Part shown: piece after piece, positions 8,433 through 16,397 of the stretch | Layout of the letters: each line of letters begins with the position of its first letter | Numbering within the stretch: the stretch's first letter is position 1 | IMG/VR virus record: IMGVR_UViG_3300032132_000021 | Coordinates: 1-37,934 of that record | Length of the DNA stretch: 37,934 bases | Reading direction: 5' to 3' (one strand) | Source of the DNA: a virus | Position numbers and translations under genes: made by a program | The notes under the pieces: generated by a model | Databases searched by the model: none | What the model was told of the DNA's origin: nothing | Seen by the model: only the letters and a program-made list of their open reading frames with translations

Positions 8433-8705
8433 TTATAATCCTCCAGTAGCGTCGATCTCGACCATTTCCGCCATTAACTCATCACGGCTTGGGCCTTCCT
8501 CCACGACTTCCTCGACAACTTCCTCCTCCGGATAAGCCGGCTGTCCGTTGACAGTTTCCATCGCAATATCGGCCATCTCGCCGTCCACTCCCTCAACAGT
8601 TCCCTCTATAGTAAAAGAGACTGCATCACCTTCAGATGGCGAGATCATCTCACCATCTTCAGAGGCCATCATTAACGAGGCCATCGGTATTGTTACTTTT
8701 GGCAT
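8433..8705 (-). CDS. 90-residue acidic protein after the major capsid gene
   Basis: The N-terminal half looks like a small beta domain (MPKVTIPMASL, AVSFTIEGTVEGVDGEMADI). A Glu/Val-rich linker (PEEEVVEEVVEEGP) and a short helix follow. It starts only 6 nt beyond the T-run of the terminator at 8711-8742 and has no clear ribosome site. Expression may therefore depend on read-through. Similar small acidic genes often follow capsid genes, but the role is unknown. Confidence 0.5.
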   Translation of the reverse strand: MPKVTIPMASLMMASEDGEMISPSEGDAVSFTIEGTVEGVDGEMADIAMETVNGQPAYPEEEVVEEVVEEGPSRDELMAEMVEIDATGGL

Positions 8706-8710
8706 AAGTC

Positions 8711-8742
8711 AAAAAGCCGGGAGGGGGATTAACCCCTCCCAG
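8711..8742 (-). terminator. Rho-independent terminator after major capsid gene
   Basis: On the minus strand an 8-bp G/C stem (GGGAGGGG paired with CCCCTCCC, plus-strand 8719-8726 and 8733-8740) closes a loop of about six bases and is followed by GGC and a run of five T. It lies between the major capsid stop and the next ATG. It should reduce transcription of the genes beyond the capsid. Confidence 0.8.
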
Positions 8743-8751
8743 CGGTTAATC

Positions 8752-9768
8752 TTAGCTGTAGTTTGTTCCGCTATAGACTTGAGCAATAAACTTCGGTTGA
8801 AGCATCTTCTGCCCGTAGTAAGTCTTGAAGCCGATAGTGGTGAGCTGTGCCAACGGATCCGTTTTGTCCGGCCCTTGGGCAATCTGCATCTTAGGCCCGT
8901 AAGGGGACTGTGATGCCAGATCAACAACGCCATAGGCTTGATCGCCAAACACCATCGTGCTGTAGACCGTACCGGCAGCGTTAGCTGTCCACTGATTCGC
9001 TCCACCGCCAAATAAAGAGCGGAAGGAGTTGGTTGACTCGATGCAGCGAATGCCGGCGTACTTGCCGACTTCACCCTTAAAGATCGCATCCGGATCACCG
9101 TAGTGACGCGAACTGATCCAATCAGAGTCGTTCTGGAGATCACGCAACACGCGAGGATCTGCGACTGCCGTGTAGTAGCCGCTCGTAGTCGGTGCGTTGT
9201 TGACCTTCAGAGCCGTAGCCGTGTCCAACAGTTCCAGACCGCTCATCACTTGCGAAGAGGTGGGCGTTGCAGCGTAATACGCAGCAGCACCGGCATACCG
9301 GACTATCTTGTTGGTCGTTGTGGCTCCACCCGGAACGTCTGCCAACTCGTGAAGGATCTTCGTGTCCAACTGAAGCGCAGCGTCCTGACCATTTACGGTC
9401 GTGGCTTGCTCCAAGTGGTTGAAGAGCTCTTGAGCGGTTAAGAGATCAGAAATTCCGATAACTTGTCCCACTTGAGCGAGCGTACAATCGACATATTCAA
9501 GCGTAAGCTCCTTGTAGGCTCCCTTGGCCCAAGCTGTGCCGCCCGTGTGGCCGTCACCCTCGGTGAGAGTCTTGATGTCCGTTGTATTCGGCTCCACATA
9601 ACGGAAAAACCTTACTGAGCTTTTCCCCGCCTTTTCTGGTAACGCCTGCCGCTTGGCAAACTGATCCAGAACTAGATTCTGCGTAATCTGATGCAGAAGT
9701 TGTTTACTGAAATAAATCTGTAGTGAATTGGCAATGCCAACACTACTGGTATCCGTAATTCCCGCCAT
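8752..9768 (-). CDS. Major capsid protein, N4 gp56-like
   Basis: The protein has 338 residues and is recognisable as an HK97-fold major capsid protein of the N4 gp56 family. The N-terminal arm (SLQIYFSKQLLHQITQNLVLDQFAKRQALP) precedes the conserved 'GKSSVRFFRY', 'LTEGDGHTGG' and 'CTLAQVGQVIGISDLL' stretches. A central domain (TSGYYTAVADPRVLRDLQND) and the C-terminal region (VVDLASQSPYGPKM ... TIGFKTYYGQKM) follow. It forms the icosahedral shell. It follows the scaffold gene and precedes a strong terminator, the usual arrangement for the most abundant virion protein. Confidence 0.9.
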   Translation of the reverse strand: MAGITDTSSVGIANSLQIYFSKQLLHQITQNLVLDQFAKRQALPEKAGKSSVRFFRYVEPNTTDIKTLTEGDGHTGGTAWAKGAYKELTLEYVDCTLAQVGQVIGISDLLTAQELFNHLEQATTVNGQDAALQLDTKILHELADVPGGATTTNKIVRYAGAAAYYAATPTSSQVMSGLELLDTATALKVNNAPTTSGYYTAVADPRVLRDLQNDSDWISSRHYGDPDAIFKGEVGKYAGIRCIESTNSFRSLFGGGANQWTANAAGTVYSTMVFGDQAYGVVDLASQSPYGPKMQIAQGPDKTDPLAQLTTIGFKTYYGQKMLQPKFIAQVYSGTNYS

Positions 9769-9792
9769 AATAATCTACCTTATTCTTATAAT

Positions 9793-10737
9793 TTAATTTG
9801 TGAGCACCAAGCCCCGCTGATCCGCATCCTTCACCATCTTCATCAGTTCATTACGCTGTTTGTCTGGTGCTAGACTATCGAAAGACTCAATATTTCCCGA
9901 TTGATCAACGGTGCTCCCGTTCAATTGTGTTTTCTCATTCAACTCCTTGAGCTCCTTCTGGAGCTTGGAGTTTTCCGTTTCCAGTTCATCCACTCTGCCG
10001 GCCTTTATAAACGCCTTTGCAGCTTCCACTGCATCGTTGATGCCTTCCGGGTAGGTTGCCAAAATCTTCTTTCTATCCAGCAGTTCAGAAACGTATTTGT
10101 AGAGCTTGGAGTCTTGATCCTTCAGATCCGGGTTATCCTTCACGTTCTGGCTCAAGTTAGCCTCCCACTGTTCCATCACTGTCCTTTGCGCTGTTAGGAC
10201 TTTCTGCTGCTCGATAGTTTCCCGCGCCGTCTTTGCCTTTGTGAGCGCCATCTCGGCCAGATCGTCACGGCCCTCCTCCCGGTACTCTTGAGCTATCTGC
10301 TCGTAGTCCTCGGGAGCGAACTGTGCCGCATCTTTCCGCTGCTGGATCTCGCTGAACGCATTGCTTTTCTGGGCTTCAAAATCGGCTTTTTGCTTGTCCA
10401 GCTCAGCCTTTTCATCCTTCACCCGTTCCTTCTCTGCGTTGATCTCCTTCCAGCTCTTGTTGGCCCTCTCTTGGCTCTTCTTTGCGCGGGAGTATTTCGA
10501 CTTTGGTTTTTCCTCGGAAGGCTCTTCGGCGTCCTTTACGGGCTCCTCAGTGGCTTCCTTGGGTTTGTCCTCTGCTTTTGCAGTCTGCTGTACGGGCTCC
10601 TCTGCTGCGTTGTCAGAGGTTGTGGTGCTCGCAGTGTCAGTCGCGGGGGCTTCACCGTCAAAGACGGCCATCTGCCCGAGTAGCTGTTCACGACTAATTT
10701 CCACCTCGCCAGCTCTTACTGTTCCAGTGTCAGACAT
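9793..10737 (-). CDS. Scaffolding/capsid assembly protein
   Basis: The protein has 314 residues, is highly charged and mostly helical. Residues about 30-85 are an acidic Glu/Pro/Ala-rich linker. Residues about 85-210 form a long coiled coil (KSWKEINAEKERVKDEKAEL). A C-terminal helix (LAPDKQRNELMKMVKDAD) may bind capsid subunits. Coiled-coil content, size and position between portal and major capsid are the usual signs of a scaffold that is removed during DNA packaging. No protease domain is visible. Sequence similarity in this class is low, so the call rests on composition and position. Confidence 0.8.
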   Translation of the reverse strand: MSDTGTVRAGEVEISREQLLGQMAVFDGEAPATDTASTTTSDNAAEEPVQQTAKAEDKPKEATEEPVKDAEEPSEEKPKSKYSRAKKSQERANKSWKEINAEKERVKDEKAELDKQKADFEAQKSNAFSEIQQRKDAAQFAPEDYEQIAQEYREEGRDDLAEMALTKAKTARETIEQQKVLTAQRTVMEQWEANLSQNVKDNPDLKDQDSKLYKYVSELLDRKKILATYPEGINDAVEAAKAFIKAGRVDELETENSKLQKELKELNEKTQLNGSTVDQSGNIESFDSLAPDKQRNELMKMVKDADQRGLVLTN

Positions 10738-10741
10738 AAAT

Positions 10742-11095
10742 TCAATTTCTGTTGGGGTTCATCATCCAAGCCAAATCGTCCGTTGCCCCGTTCGCTTCCG
10801 GAACCTTTTCCGGTTGGCGAACCATCAGCCCGTCGATTGAGGCCAGCGCCCCCTTAAACCCGGCAGCCCATCCGGCTTCGTAAGCCAGATTATTGCCACC
10901 GGATGAGATTAGCTTTTCCATCTGGTGCAAATGCAAACCCAGAAGAGAACTATTTAATTTCTGGCCGGTCGTTGAGCTAAAAAAAAGCCTCAACGATTCG
11001 GTGTCAGAATCATCCCATCCCGCCGGGTTGGGGTATCCGTTGTTCCGGCTGAACGCCCGGAGCGTTCGCCATTTCTGTAGTAGTCGCCTCACCAT
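10742..11095 (-). CDS. 117-residue hypothetical protein overlapping portal 3' end
   Basis: The ATG at 11095 puts the first 86 bases inside the portal gene in another frame, and a later start cannot be excluded. The basic N-terminus (MVRRLLQKWRTLRAF) is followed by a helical region resembling small phage proteins between portal and scaffold (DTESLRLFFSSTTGQKLNSS, AYEAGWAAGFKGALASIDGL). The stop is 5 nt before the scaffold ATG. It may help head assembly. No family was recognised. Confidence 0.55.
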   Translation of the reverse strand: MVRRLLQKWRTLRAFSRNNGYPNPAGWDDSDTESLRLFFSSTTGQKLNSSLLGLHLHQMEKLISSGGNNLAYEAGWAAGFKGALASIDGLMVRQPEKVPEANGATDDLAWMMNPNRN

Positions 11096-12923
11096 TTAAT
11101 TCTGCCGCCTGTTGCTGCTCATTGGCTGCTTGAGCTGCCTGCTCAAAAAAGGCATTGAGATCGCGCTCGATTGCGCTGCCGGCCTTGGGATCCTTCTCCT
11201 TCAACTGGGTAACGTGCTCAGCCAAGTGTTGCTGTAGCATCTGCCCCTCCAGCGGTTGCGGTGCTGCCCCCTCGGCGGATCTCATCTGGATATATTTCAT
11301 CACCGTCTCGATGTGTACCAGATCATCATCAGCCGGCTTGACAACAGCCGGGAAGCCCAGCCTTAAAATTGTAATCTCATCAGCTTGATCCTCGGCCTGA
11401 CCGGAGGCCGCTATGTCCGGCTCTTGAAAGAGCCGCTTCACCAGTGTGGCATCATCAGCTTCCAGCACACTCTTGCGTAGCTGGGCCTGATCAATAAAGG
11501 CGTCACCGTTGAACATCTCCAGCCGCATCATTGCCTTCTGGAATAGGTACTGCTTGTTCACGCCATCAGCGGAGCCGGTTGGCATAATTGCATAGTTCTG
11601 GCTCAGCGCCTCTTGGGGAACTTGCTGGGCCGTGTCCAGATACCAGTAGTTTAAATCTGTCTTGTCATACTGCTGGAGAAGGCTCCAGCTCATCCGGTAC
11701 AACTTGCCCAGACCGATCCTAAAGATTCGCATACGCAGATCTGTGCTCTGCTCGTATAGGCTGCTGACTGCCTGAACTTCAGTTGCCGTTCTGCGTTCCG
11801 GGTAGGCAAGCGTCTGGTTCAGCCCAAAGTCCGGTGTGGAAATTCTTTGCTGAGCAATCTCCCTCATCAGATTCATCTGTGTGTCGAAACTGATAGGGGG
11901 GGCTTGCTGTGGAACCGGCTGAATGTCGTAGGGCAATATCTGGCCCGGTGTGATCCGCAAGTTGCCGGCATTGGGGATCTCCCGCGCTGTCCGGTACAAA
12001 GGCCGATTGTATAGGGTCATACAATCGTTTTTTTCGTTAAGCAACTTGCAGAGCTCTGACTCAAATATAGCCACTTGCTCCACCACTCCCCGGCTGCTGT
12101 AGTAACCGGGATCCTTAACCTCATACGGGAAGGCCACAAAGGGGGGTTGGCCGTGATTGTACGGGATCTTCATTACCGGCCTCAGATCCAGATCCGGCTG
12201 GGTTGGGCTGAAGGTGCAAAGCCTCCACTCACCACTTTCCTCGCAACGATAGTAAACTTCCCAGACTATCACCTTCCCCTTGCTGTCAAAGGTCAGCCCC
12301 TCGCGCTCATACTTGATCTCCCGTGTTTCCAGATCTCCGGTGTCGTCGTCCAGTGTGCCAATGATCTGCTCCAAGACTTCCGGGTCTTGGCTGAGTGTCT
12401 TGTTCCTCCGGTACGCCTCCACCGAGTAGGTGCTGATCTGGCAGATCCGGTCTGCCGTCTCCAGATTTCTGGTGTAGGGCGGAACGACAAAGTGCTGTGG
12501 ATCCACCGAGTAATAATCAAGCTGCTTCTTGGCGTGATTCCAGATCACCTTGAGGATCCCCGTGCCGCTCACCAGTGTGCCGTCTATCACGCTGAGCACT
12601 TCCGTCTCCAGATTGCTCCGCTGCTTCACCCGGTGATCAAACCACTGTGCCGCTGCACTGGTAAGCTCAGCCACTTGGGGATTGTTGGGGATGAAGCTGG
12701 CAATCAGATCAGTGGCAAATAGCTGCTGAAAGTAGTGCGGCTTGAGCTTCTCGATAATCGAGTCGCTCAAAGGAAAGTGTGCGTCTGATGCAGTTGGCCA
12801 CGGTTTGCTTTTTCTCCGGAGACCGTGATGACGCATCTCATAAAACATTCTCTGGCGTGTGTCCCAGAGGCTTCGGTCTGCAAGATCTTGAAGGACGCTT
12901 GCATTTAATTTTTCTCTGTGCAT
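11010..12923 (-). CDS. Portal protein
   Basis: The protein has 637 residues, within the usual range for podovirus portals. The N-terminal helical part (SDAHFPLSDSIIEKLKPHYF) is followed by the clip and wing region (GTLVSGTGILKVIWNHAKKQ, YYSVDPQHFVVPPYTRNLET). The long crown/stem helices (EATEVQAV-like region, AYPERRTATEVQAVSSLYEQ) and a disordered Gln/Ala-rich C-terminus follow. The dodecameric portal occupies one capsid vertex, is the DNA channel and docks the terminase. It starts 2 nt after the upstream 79-residue gene and precedes the scaffold, the expected head-module order. Confidence 0.9.
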   Translation of the reverse strand: MHREKLNASVLQDLADRSLWDTRQRMFYEMRHHGLRRKSKPWPTASDAHFPLSDSIIEKLKPHYFQQLFATDLIASFIPNNPQVAELTSAAAQWFDHRVKQRSNLETEVLSVIDGTLVSGTGILKVIWNHAKKQLDYYSVDPQHFVVPPYTRNLETADRICQISTYSVEAYRRNKTLSQDPEVLEQIIGTLDDDTGDLETREIKYEREGLTFDSKGKVIVWEVYYRCEESGEWRLCTFSPTQPDLDLRPVMKIPYNHGQPPFVAFPYEVKDPGYYSSRGVVEQVAIFESELCKLLNEKNDCMTLYNRPLYRTAREIPNAGNLRITPGQILPYDIQPVPQQAPPISFDTQMNLMREIAQQRISTPDFGLNQTLAYPERRTATEVQAVSSLYEQSTDLRMRIFRIGLGKLYRMSWSLLQQYDKTDLNYWYLDTAQQVPQEALSQNYAIMPTGSADGVNKQYLFQKAMMRLEMFNGDAFIDQAQLRKSVLEADDATLVKRLFQEPDIAASGQAEDQADEITILRLGFPAVVKPADDDLVHIETVMKYIQMRSAEGAAPQPLEGQMLQQHLAEHVTQLKEKDPKAGSAIERDLNAFFEQAAQAANEQQQAAELNGEATTTEMANAPGVQPEQRIPQPGGMG

Positions 12924-12924
12924 C

Positions 12925-13164
12925 TCAGTCGGATCTTATCAGCTCGCCGCCGTCATCATCATCGTCATCATCGTCATCATCATACTCATCCTCAACATCA
13001 GCGAGAGCATCAACAGCTTCTAGGGCCACATAGTTGGCGTGCATATACAGCACTCCAACAATCGCCGGGAGATTCATATCGAATTCCCCTCGATACCGCT
13101 TGATCAACGCCTCCAGATCAGCCCCAAAGGCATCGGTCTGCTCTTGTAGGGACATATAGGCCAT
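12925..13164 (-). CDS. 79-residue protein with poly-Asp tail
   Basis: A helical N-terminal part (LQEQTDAFGADLEALIKRYR ... ANYVALEAVDALADV) is followed by EDEYDDDDDDDDDDGGELIRSD, so a run of ten Asp sits near the end. The ATG at 13164 is only 3 nt from the T-run of the upstream terminator. The in-frame ATG at 13155 (MSLQEQ) may be the true start. Neither has a clear ribosome site. The stop is 2 nt before the portal start. The function is unknown. Confidence 0.55.
   Translation of the reverse strand: MAYMSLQEQTDAFGADLEALIKRYRGEFDMNLPAIVGVLYMHANYVALEAVDALADVEDEYDDDDDDDDDDGGELIRSD
12952..12985 (-). repeat. GAT/GAC triplet microsatellite coding for poly-Asp
   Basis: The plus strand alternates GTC and ATC triplets, read as GAY (Asp) codons on the minus strand. 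It encodes the Asp run near the end of the 79-residue protein. Triplet slippage would change the run length and keep the frame. Confidence 0.8.
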
Positions 13165-13166
13165 AG

Positions 13167-13197
13167 AAAAAGCCGCCTCCCCAGAAGGGAGACGGCT
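13167..13197 (-). terminator. Rho-independent terminator between kinase gene and head module
   Basis: On the minus strand AGCCGTCTCCC pairs with GGGAGGCGGCT (10 of 11 pairs plus one G-U) around a five-base loop, followed by TTTTT. It separates the replication/packaging genes from the portal-capsid module. The T-run ends 3 nt from the next possible start codon. Confidence 0.85.
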
Positions 13198-13226
13198 CCA
13201 CAGATATGTGCAACTATGTAAAAGAA

Positions 13227-13799
13227 CTATTTTAGTCCCGCCACAGCCGCAGAACCAAAGGCTGCCTCAGAATCCTCAGCTCCACAACAGTGATCTGCCA
13301 CAATCCTCTCCACTTTCTTCTTTAGCTCGCGAATTGTGCCGTCATTGGTGAGCCGATAGTCGAACCCCTCAAAGTCATCCAGCAGATTCTCAGAGCTGTG
13401 GGCATCTTTTAGGCCCGTTTCCCGCTCTACCCGGAGCATTATGCCGCCGGCTCTCTTCACCAGCTCAGCCTCGTTTGGATACCTTACGTCTGTGATTACA
13501 AGCACCTCTCTGCCGGCTATTGTTTCCATCTTGGCCAGCATTTTATCCAGCCAATAACTCTCCCCCTTGTAGTGCCGGCGGAAGTCTGCCCCCCACCACT
13601 GGAGCATCGGCCTAAATCGCTCCTTATGCTCCTCAATGTGATCCAGATCCACCCCGGTAGCGCCGGCAACCTCCTCCTTTATCTGGTCACCAAAGGCTGC
13701 CCGGATGGGATTTACCCCGTCACTTTGTTTGCACATCCTTATCAGTTCGTAAACTGTATCCTTTCCGCTCCGCTTCTTGCCCGAGATTCCAATGATCAC
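13227..13799 (-). CDS. Deoxynucleoside monophosphate kinase-like P-loop protein
   Basis: The protein has 190 residues. A Walker A motif, GKKRSGKDT, lies at residues 7-15, followed by helical segments and a Walker B-like strand (REVLVITDVRYPNEAE). 'ITDVRYPNE' is typical of phage dNMP kinases of the T4 gp1 type. Such enzymes phosphorylate dNMPs to dNDPs for DNA synthesis. The GTG start overlaps the TGA of the lipoprotein gene (GTGA). The last 15 residues, rich in Ala, Gly and Glu, are a likely flexible tail. The gene is the last before the terminator at 13167-13197. Confidence 0.8.
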   Translation of the reverse strand: MIIGISGKKRSGKDTVYELIRMCKQSDGVNPIRAAFGDQIKEEVAGATGVDLDHIEEHKERFRPMLQWWGADFRRHYKGESYWLDKMLAKMETIAGREVLVITDVRYPNEAELVKRAGGIMLRVERETGLKDAHSSENLLDDFEGFDYRLTNDGTIRELKKKVERIVADHCCGAEDSEAAFGSAAVAGLK

Positions 13800-14047
13800 T
13801 TTCTGCCGCCTTTCTCAAGCTCGTATTCCAAATCAATAATTGTATCAAAAGTTTCCTCAATAAATAACTTCCCTTCCGGGGAGCTATGCACGGCGTCACG
13901 GAATCCTTTTGGATTCTCCTCCACCAGCCTCTTCGTGTTGTCCAGCCTTGTCGGGTGCAAGCAGCCAGCGCCTAAGACGGCCACGCTTAGAAGCACGCCG
14001 GTCAGCAGCCTTCCTCTCCAGTTTTGTTTCCTTAACTTTTTTTGCAT
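13796..14047 (-). CDS. Small lipoprotein, possible o-spanin-like
   Basis: From ATG 14047 it encodes 83 residues. A basic N-terminus (MQKKLRKQNWRGR), a hydrophobic stretch (LLTGVLLSVAVLGAG) and Cys form a lipobox-like signal, LGAGC, with Leu at -4 instead of -3. A mature domain of about 55 residues with two charged helices follows. An upstream TTG at 14053 is an alternative start. Half the gene lies inside the 67-residue gene in another frame, and its stop overlaps the kinase start. Overlapping lipoproteins next to the large terminase recall Rz/Rz1 spanins of T7-like phages. It is not Pro-rich as Rz1 usually is, so the call is tentative. Confidence 0.5.
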   Translation of the reverse strand: MQKKLRKQNWRGRLLTGVLLSVAVLGAGCLHPTRLDNTKRLVEENPKGFRDAVHSSPEGKLFIEETFDTIIDLEYELEKGGRK

Positions 14048-14099
14048 AACCAAAAGTCGCCCTTAAGATCTCCAGTATTGTTTTAATTATCCCAATCAT
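13896..14099 (-). CDS. 67-residue protein nested with the lipoprotein gene
   Basis: The ATG at 14099 overlaps the terminase stop (ATGA), which strongly suggests translational coupling. The first 20 residues (MIGIIKTILEILRATFGYAK) form an amphipathic or weakly membrane-seeking helix. A very basic stretch (KETKLERKAADRRASKRGRL) and a Gly/Glu-rich tail follow. It could be the membrane partner of the nested lipoprotein, or an unrelated DNA-binding peptide. It lacks a clean transmembrane helix, so the spanin idea is weak. Confidence 0.45.
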   Translation of the reverse strand: MIGIIKTILEILRATFGYAKKVKETKLERKAADRRASKRGRLRRWLLAPDKAGQHEEAGGGESKRIP

Positions 14100-15556
14100 T
14101 CCAAGCTGATCCCCATCTGGTTGCGGATATTATTCTCTCCCGAGAGCTCTGCCAAGCCTTCACCAAATATATCTTCAAGCGTGGCCGATCTTGGGCCGGC
14201 TTCATACAAGTGGCGGGAGCTGTAGCTTACCGCCATCACAAACGCATCAGCTCTGTCCGGACTGCTGAATCCTCTCGCTCTGCATTCCGCCTTACTCTCC
14301 AGATTCAGCTTTCCGGTCTTGGTTGTTGTCACTCTTCGGTTGGTCAACTGTGCGTGCAAGATCTCATCATCCGGCACAACCAGATCCGCCTTCTCAATCT
14401 GTCGTGCTGCCGTGAACCACATCTCTGCTGAGCGGTTGGCAAATCGTTCCGGTTCGTGCGCTCGGCTTCCCAAGTTGATCATATGCAGCGGCCAACCCAT
14501 CTCCTCCAACTGCTGTGCCATTGGCAACCCCAGACCGCCGGCATCACAAAAGATCTGCTCCGGCTTTAGGCCGGCCCTCTCAAACTCCAAGGCAAACCGG
14601 CCACAGCCGGCCATCGTGTTCTTGTCACGCCAACTGATCAACTTCGTGATGCGGTTGCCGTTCCGGATGCAGAGCACGTTCTCATCACTGCCGGCTGCAA
14701 AGTCGCAAGCCGCCACAACCTCACCCTTCTCTGCTCTGGGCGGATTCTCGATACAATGCATCAAGCTCTCCCAAGGGATCACAGTGCTCTCACCGCTCTC
14801 CTCCATAAACTCCGCCCGGATCATCGAGGCAATGAGCGGATGACTGGCCCCCCACTTGTCTATCTGCTGATCCACCCAGCCACCCGGTGAGCTGTCTATG
14901 TGGTCACACTCGTAGGCCGTCACAGTGTGCAGCTCCCAGTGCTCTTGTTCCTTGCTGAAGCACTTATAAAACTGGCCTTTACAACCCCCCGGCGAACTCA
15001 TCACCAGAACCCGATTTGGCTGGCATCGCTCCAAAGCCATAAAGATCTCATCCTTCACCGTCTTGGCCTCATCAATAATCATCAAAAGATTATCAGCGTG
15101 CCACCCCTCAAACCTACCGGGATCGTCTGTACTGAATCCAATGATCCGGCTGCCGTTTGGTGTGCTCAAATCAGTCTGGTTTATCTGGATCCCCAAGCCG
15201 CCAACCTTCCGGGCCAAGCTCCTAATCGTCGGCCACATCTGTTCCCGCACTTGCCGGTACACCCCGCTGGTTGTCACGCAAACGCTGTTGGGATAAAGAA
15301 GAGCGTGCCATAACGCTGCCGGCGCTGCACACATAGCCGTCTTGCCGCTGCCGTTGGCAGCCTTCAAGGCTATCCTCGTCTTGGGCTTGCTAAGGCTCCT
15401 CAGCACCGCCTTCTGCCACGGGTACAACTTTAACCCAAATACCTTCTCAGCAAAAACGTCACAGTCCGATACGGATCGTTTCTGCCCCCTCGATGCTGAT
15501 GTAGCAGTTTTTCCTTTGGATTGTGCCGCCTTCGATTGTTCTGTTGCTTTGCTCAT
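14096..15556 (-). CDS. terL: Terminase large subunit
   Basis: The protein has 486 residues. The ATPase domain has Walker A AANGSGKT (66-73) and Walker B LLMIIDEA (157-164), with the coupling segment VLVMSSP following. The RNase H-like nuclease domain has acidic positions at D285 (CDFAAGSDEN), D338 (FCDAGGLG) and D433/D436 (SSPDRADAF). It drives ATP-dependent DNA packaging through the portal and cuts concatemers. The first 98 bases overlap the nuclease gene upstream, and the stop overlaps the next ATG (ATGA). All catalytic motifs look intact. Confidence 0.92.
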   Translation of the reverse strand: MSKATEQSKAAQSKGKTATSASRGQKRSVSDCDVFAEKVFGLKLYPWQKAVLRSLSKPKTRIALKAANGSGKTAMCAAPAALWHALLYPNSVCVTTSGVYRQVREQMWPTIRSLARKVGGLGIQINQTDLSTPNGSRIIGFSTDDPGRFEGWHADNLLMIIDEAKTVKDEIFMALERCQPNRVLVMSSPGGCKGQFYKCFSKEQEHWELHTVTAYECDHIDSSPGGWVDQQIDKWGASHPLIASMIRAEFMEESGESTVIPWESLMHCIENPPRAEKGEVVAACDFAAGSDENVLCIRNGNRITKLISWRDKNTMAGCGRFALEFERAGLKPEQIFCDAGGLGLPMAQQLEEMGWPLHMINLGSRAHEPERFANRSAEMWFTAARQIEKADLVVPDDEILHAQLTNRRVTTTKTGKLNLESKAECRARGFSSPDRADAFVMAVSYSSRHLYEAGPRSATLEDIFGEGLAELSGENNIRNQMGISLE

Positions 15557-15932
15557 ATAATTCCCTCGTCACGTTCATCTTGTCACCGTTGCCGGCCACT
15601 ACCCTCTGCGTCACCAGACAGTCATCCAACAAATACAGCAACAGTGTCGGAACTCCAAACGCATAGGCAAACGCTTGCCCAGCCAGTAGCTTGTCAGCCG
15701 GCATCTGCATCTCCCCACCATAATCCCTCAACAACTTCTTCAGCCCAAACCGCCGCCACTTGACCTCCACCCCATAAACCAACTCTCCACCAAGCACCAG
15801 CATCCCATCCAGCCGGCTCATCTTCACGCCACTGCCAACCCACTCATAATGCACACCACAACACACACTATGCCGAATGAACTGCACAACCGCCTCAGTC
15901 TCCTTCTCAATCGCTTGCTCCAGTACTGTCAT
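15459..15932 (-). CDS. PD-(D/E)XK nuclease-like protein
   Basis: The protein has 157 residues. The order of conserved residues (acidic N-terminal helix with E13, D42 in SRLDGMLVL, E56-V-K58 in YGVEVKWR, then a helix with AGQAFAYAFG) fits the PD-(D/E)XK/VRR-NUC-like endonuclease fold. The ATG overlaps the previous stop (ATGA), and the 3' 98 bases overlap the terminase gene. Placement between the two terminase genes suggests a packaging or DNA-maturation role, but this could also be a recombination nuclease. Confidence 0.6.
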   Translation of the reverse strand: MTVLEQAIEKETEAVVQFIRHSVCCGVHYEWVGSGVKMSRLDGMLVLGGELVYGVEVKWRRFGLKKLLRDYGGEMQMPADKLLAGQAFAYAFGVPTLLLYLLDDCLVTQRVVAGNGDKMNVTRELYEQSNRTIEGGTIQRKNCYISIEGAETIRIGL

Positions 15933-16216
15933 CTCAGCCCCCTTAGCTTCTCCCTCAACTTCTCCGCCAGTGCCGGGTTGCTGTTCTTCTGTGACTCCAG
16001 CACCGTCCTCAACAGCCCCTTGTCCGGCCTAGGCTGCACCAGCATCTCCGTTGCCTTCTCCAGCCAATACTGTCGCACACTCGGCGTCTCTTCCCTCTCT
16101 GTCCTCACATAATCCTTCTCCGGCCAACTCTCATAAAATTCCCCCGGTAACTTCAAATACCACTCCGGCAGTATCCTCCCCCCAAACCTCTCACACAGCT
16201 CTTTCCCTAAGTTCAT
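15929..16216 (-). CDS. 95-residue hypothetical protein
   Basis: The start is placed at ATG 16216 (MNLGKELCERFGGRILPEWY), which overlaps the previous gene by 26 bases. A longer reading to 16276 lies entirely inside that gene. The protein is charged and helical with Trp/Tyr-rich segments (EFYESWPEKDYVRTE) and a basic C-terminal helix (EKLREKLRGLR). The stop overlaps the nuclease ATG. The function is unknown. Confidence 0.55.
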   Translation of the reverse strand: MNLGKELCERFGGRILPEWYLKLPGEFYESWPEKDYVRTEREETPSVRQYWLEKATEMLVQPRPDKGLLRTVLESQKNSNPALAEKLREKLRGLR

Positions 16217-16397
16217 CGTGACAGTCCACAACCTCCAGCAGCCAATCCTCCAAATGCCTCTCAACCGCCTCCTCAAAGTCCGGATGCACCGGGGGATCTA
16301 TCATCAAGCCAATCTTCTCCTCGCTCTCCGCCACAACCGCCTCCGCAACGTACAGCTCCCCCCCGAAATCAAACACATTGATAAACAGATGATTCAC
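16191..16397 (-). CDS. 68-residue acidic hypothetical protein
   Basis: I choose GTG 16397 because it overlaps the small-terminase stop (GTGA) and follows a GGAGG-type sequence. The longer reading to 16445 would lie in the zinc ribbon region of the terminase. The protein (starting MNHLFINVFDFGGELYVAEA with GTG read as Met) has a beta N-terminus and an acidic helical C-terminus (FEEAVERHLEDWLLEVVDCH). No family was recognised. Confidence 0.5.
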   Translation of the reverse strand: MNHLFINVFDFGGELYVAEAVVAESEEKIGLMIDPPVHPDFEEAVERHLEDWLLEVVDCHDELRERAV

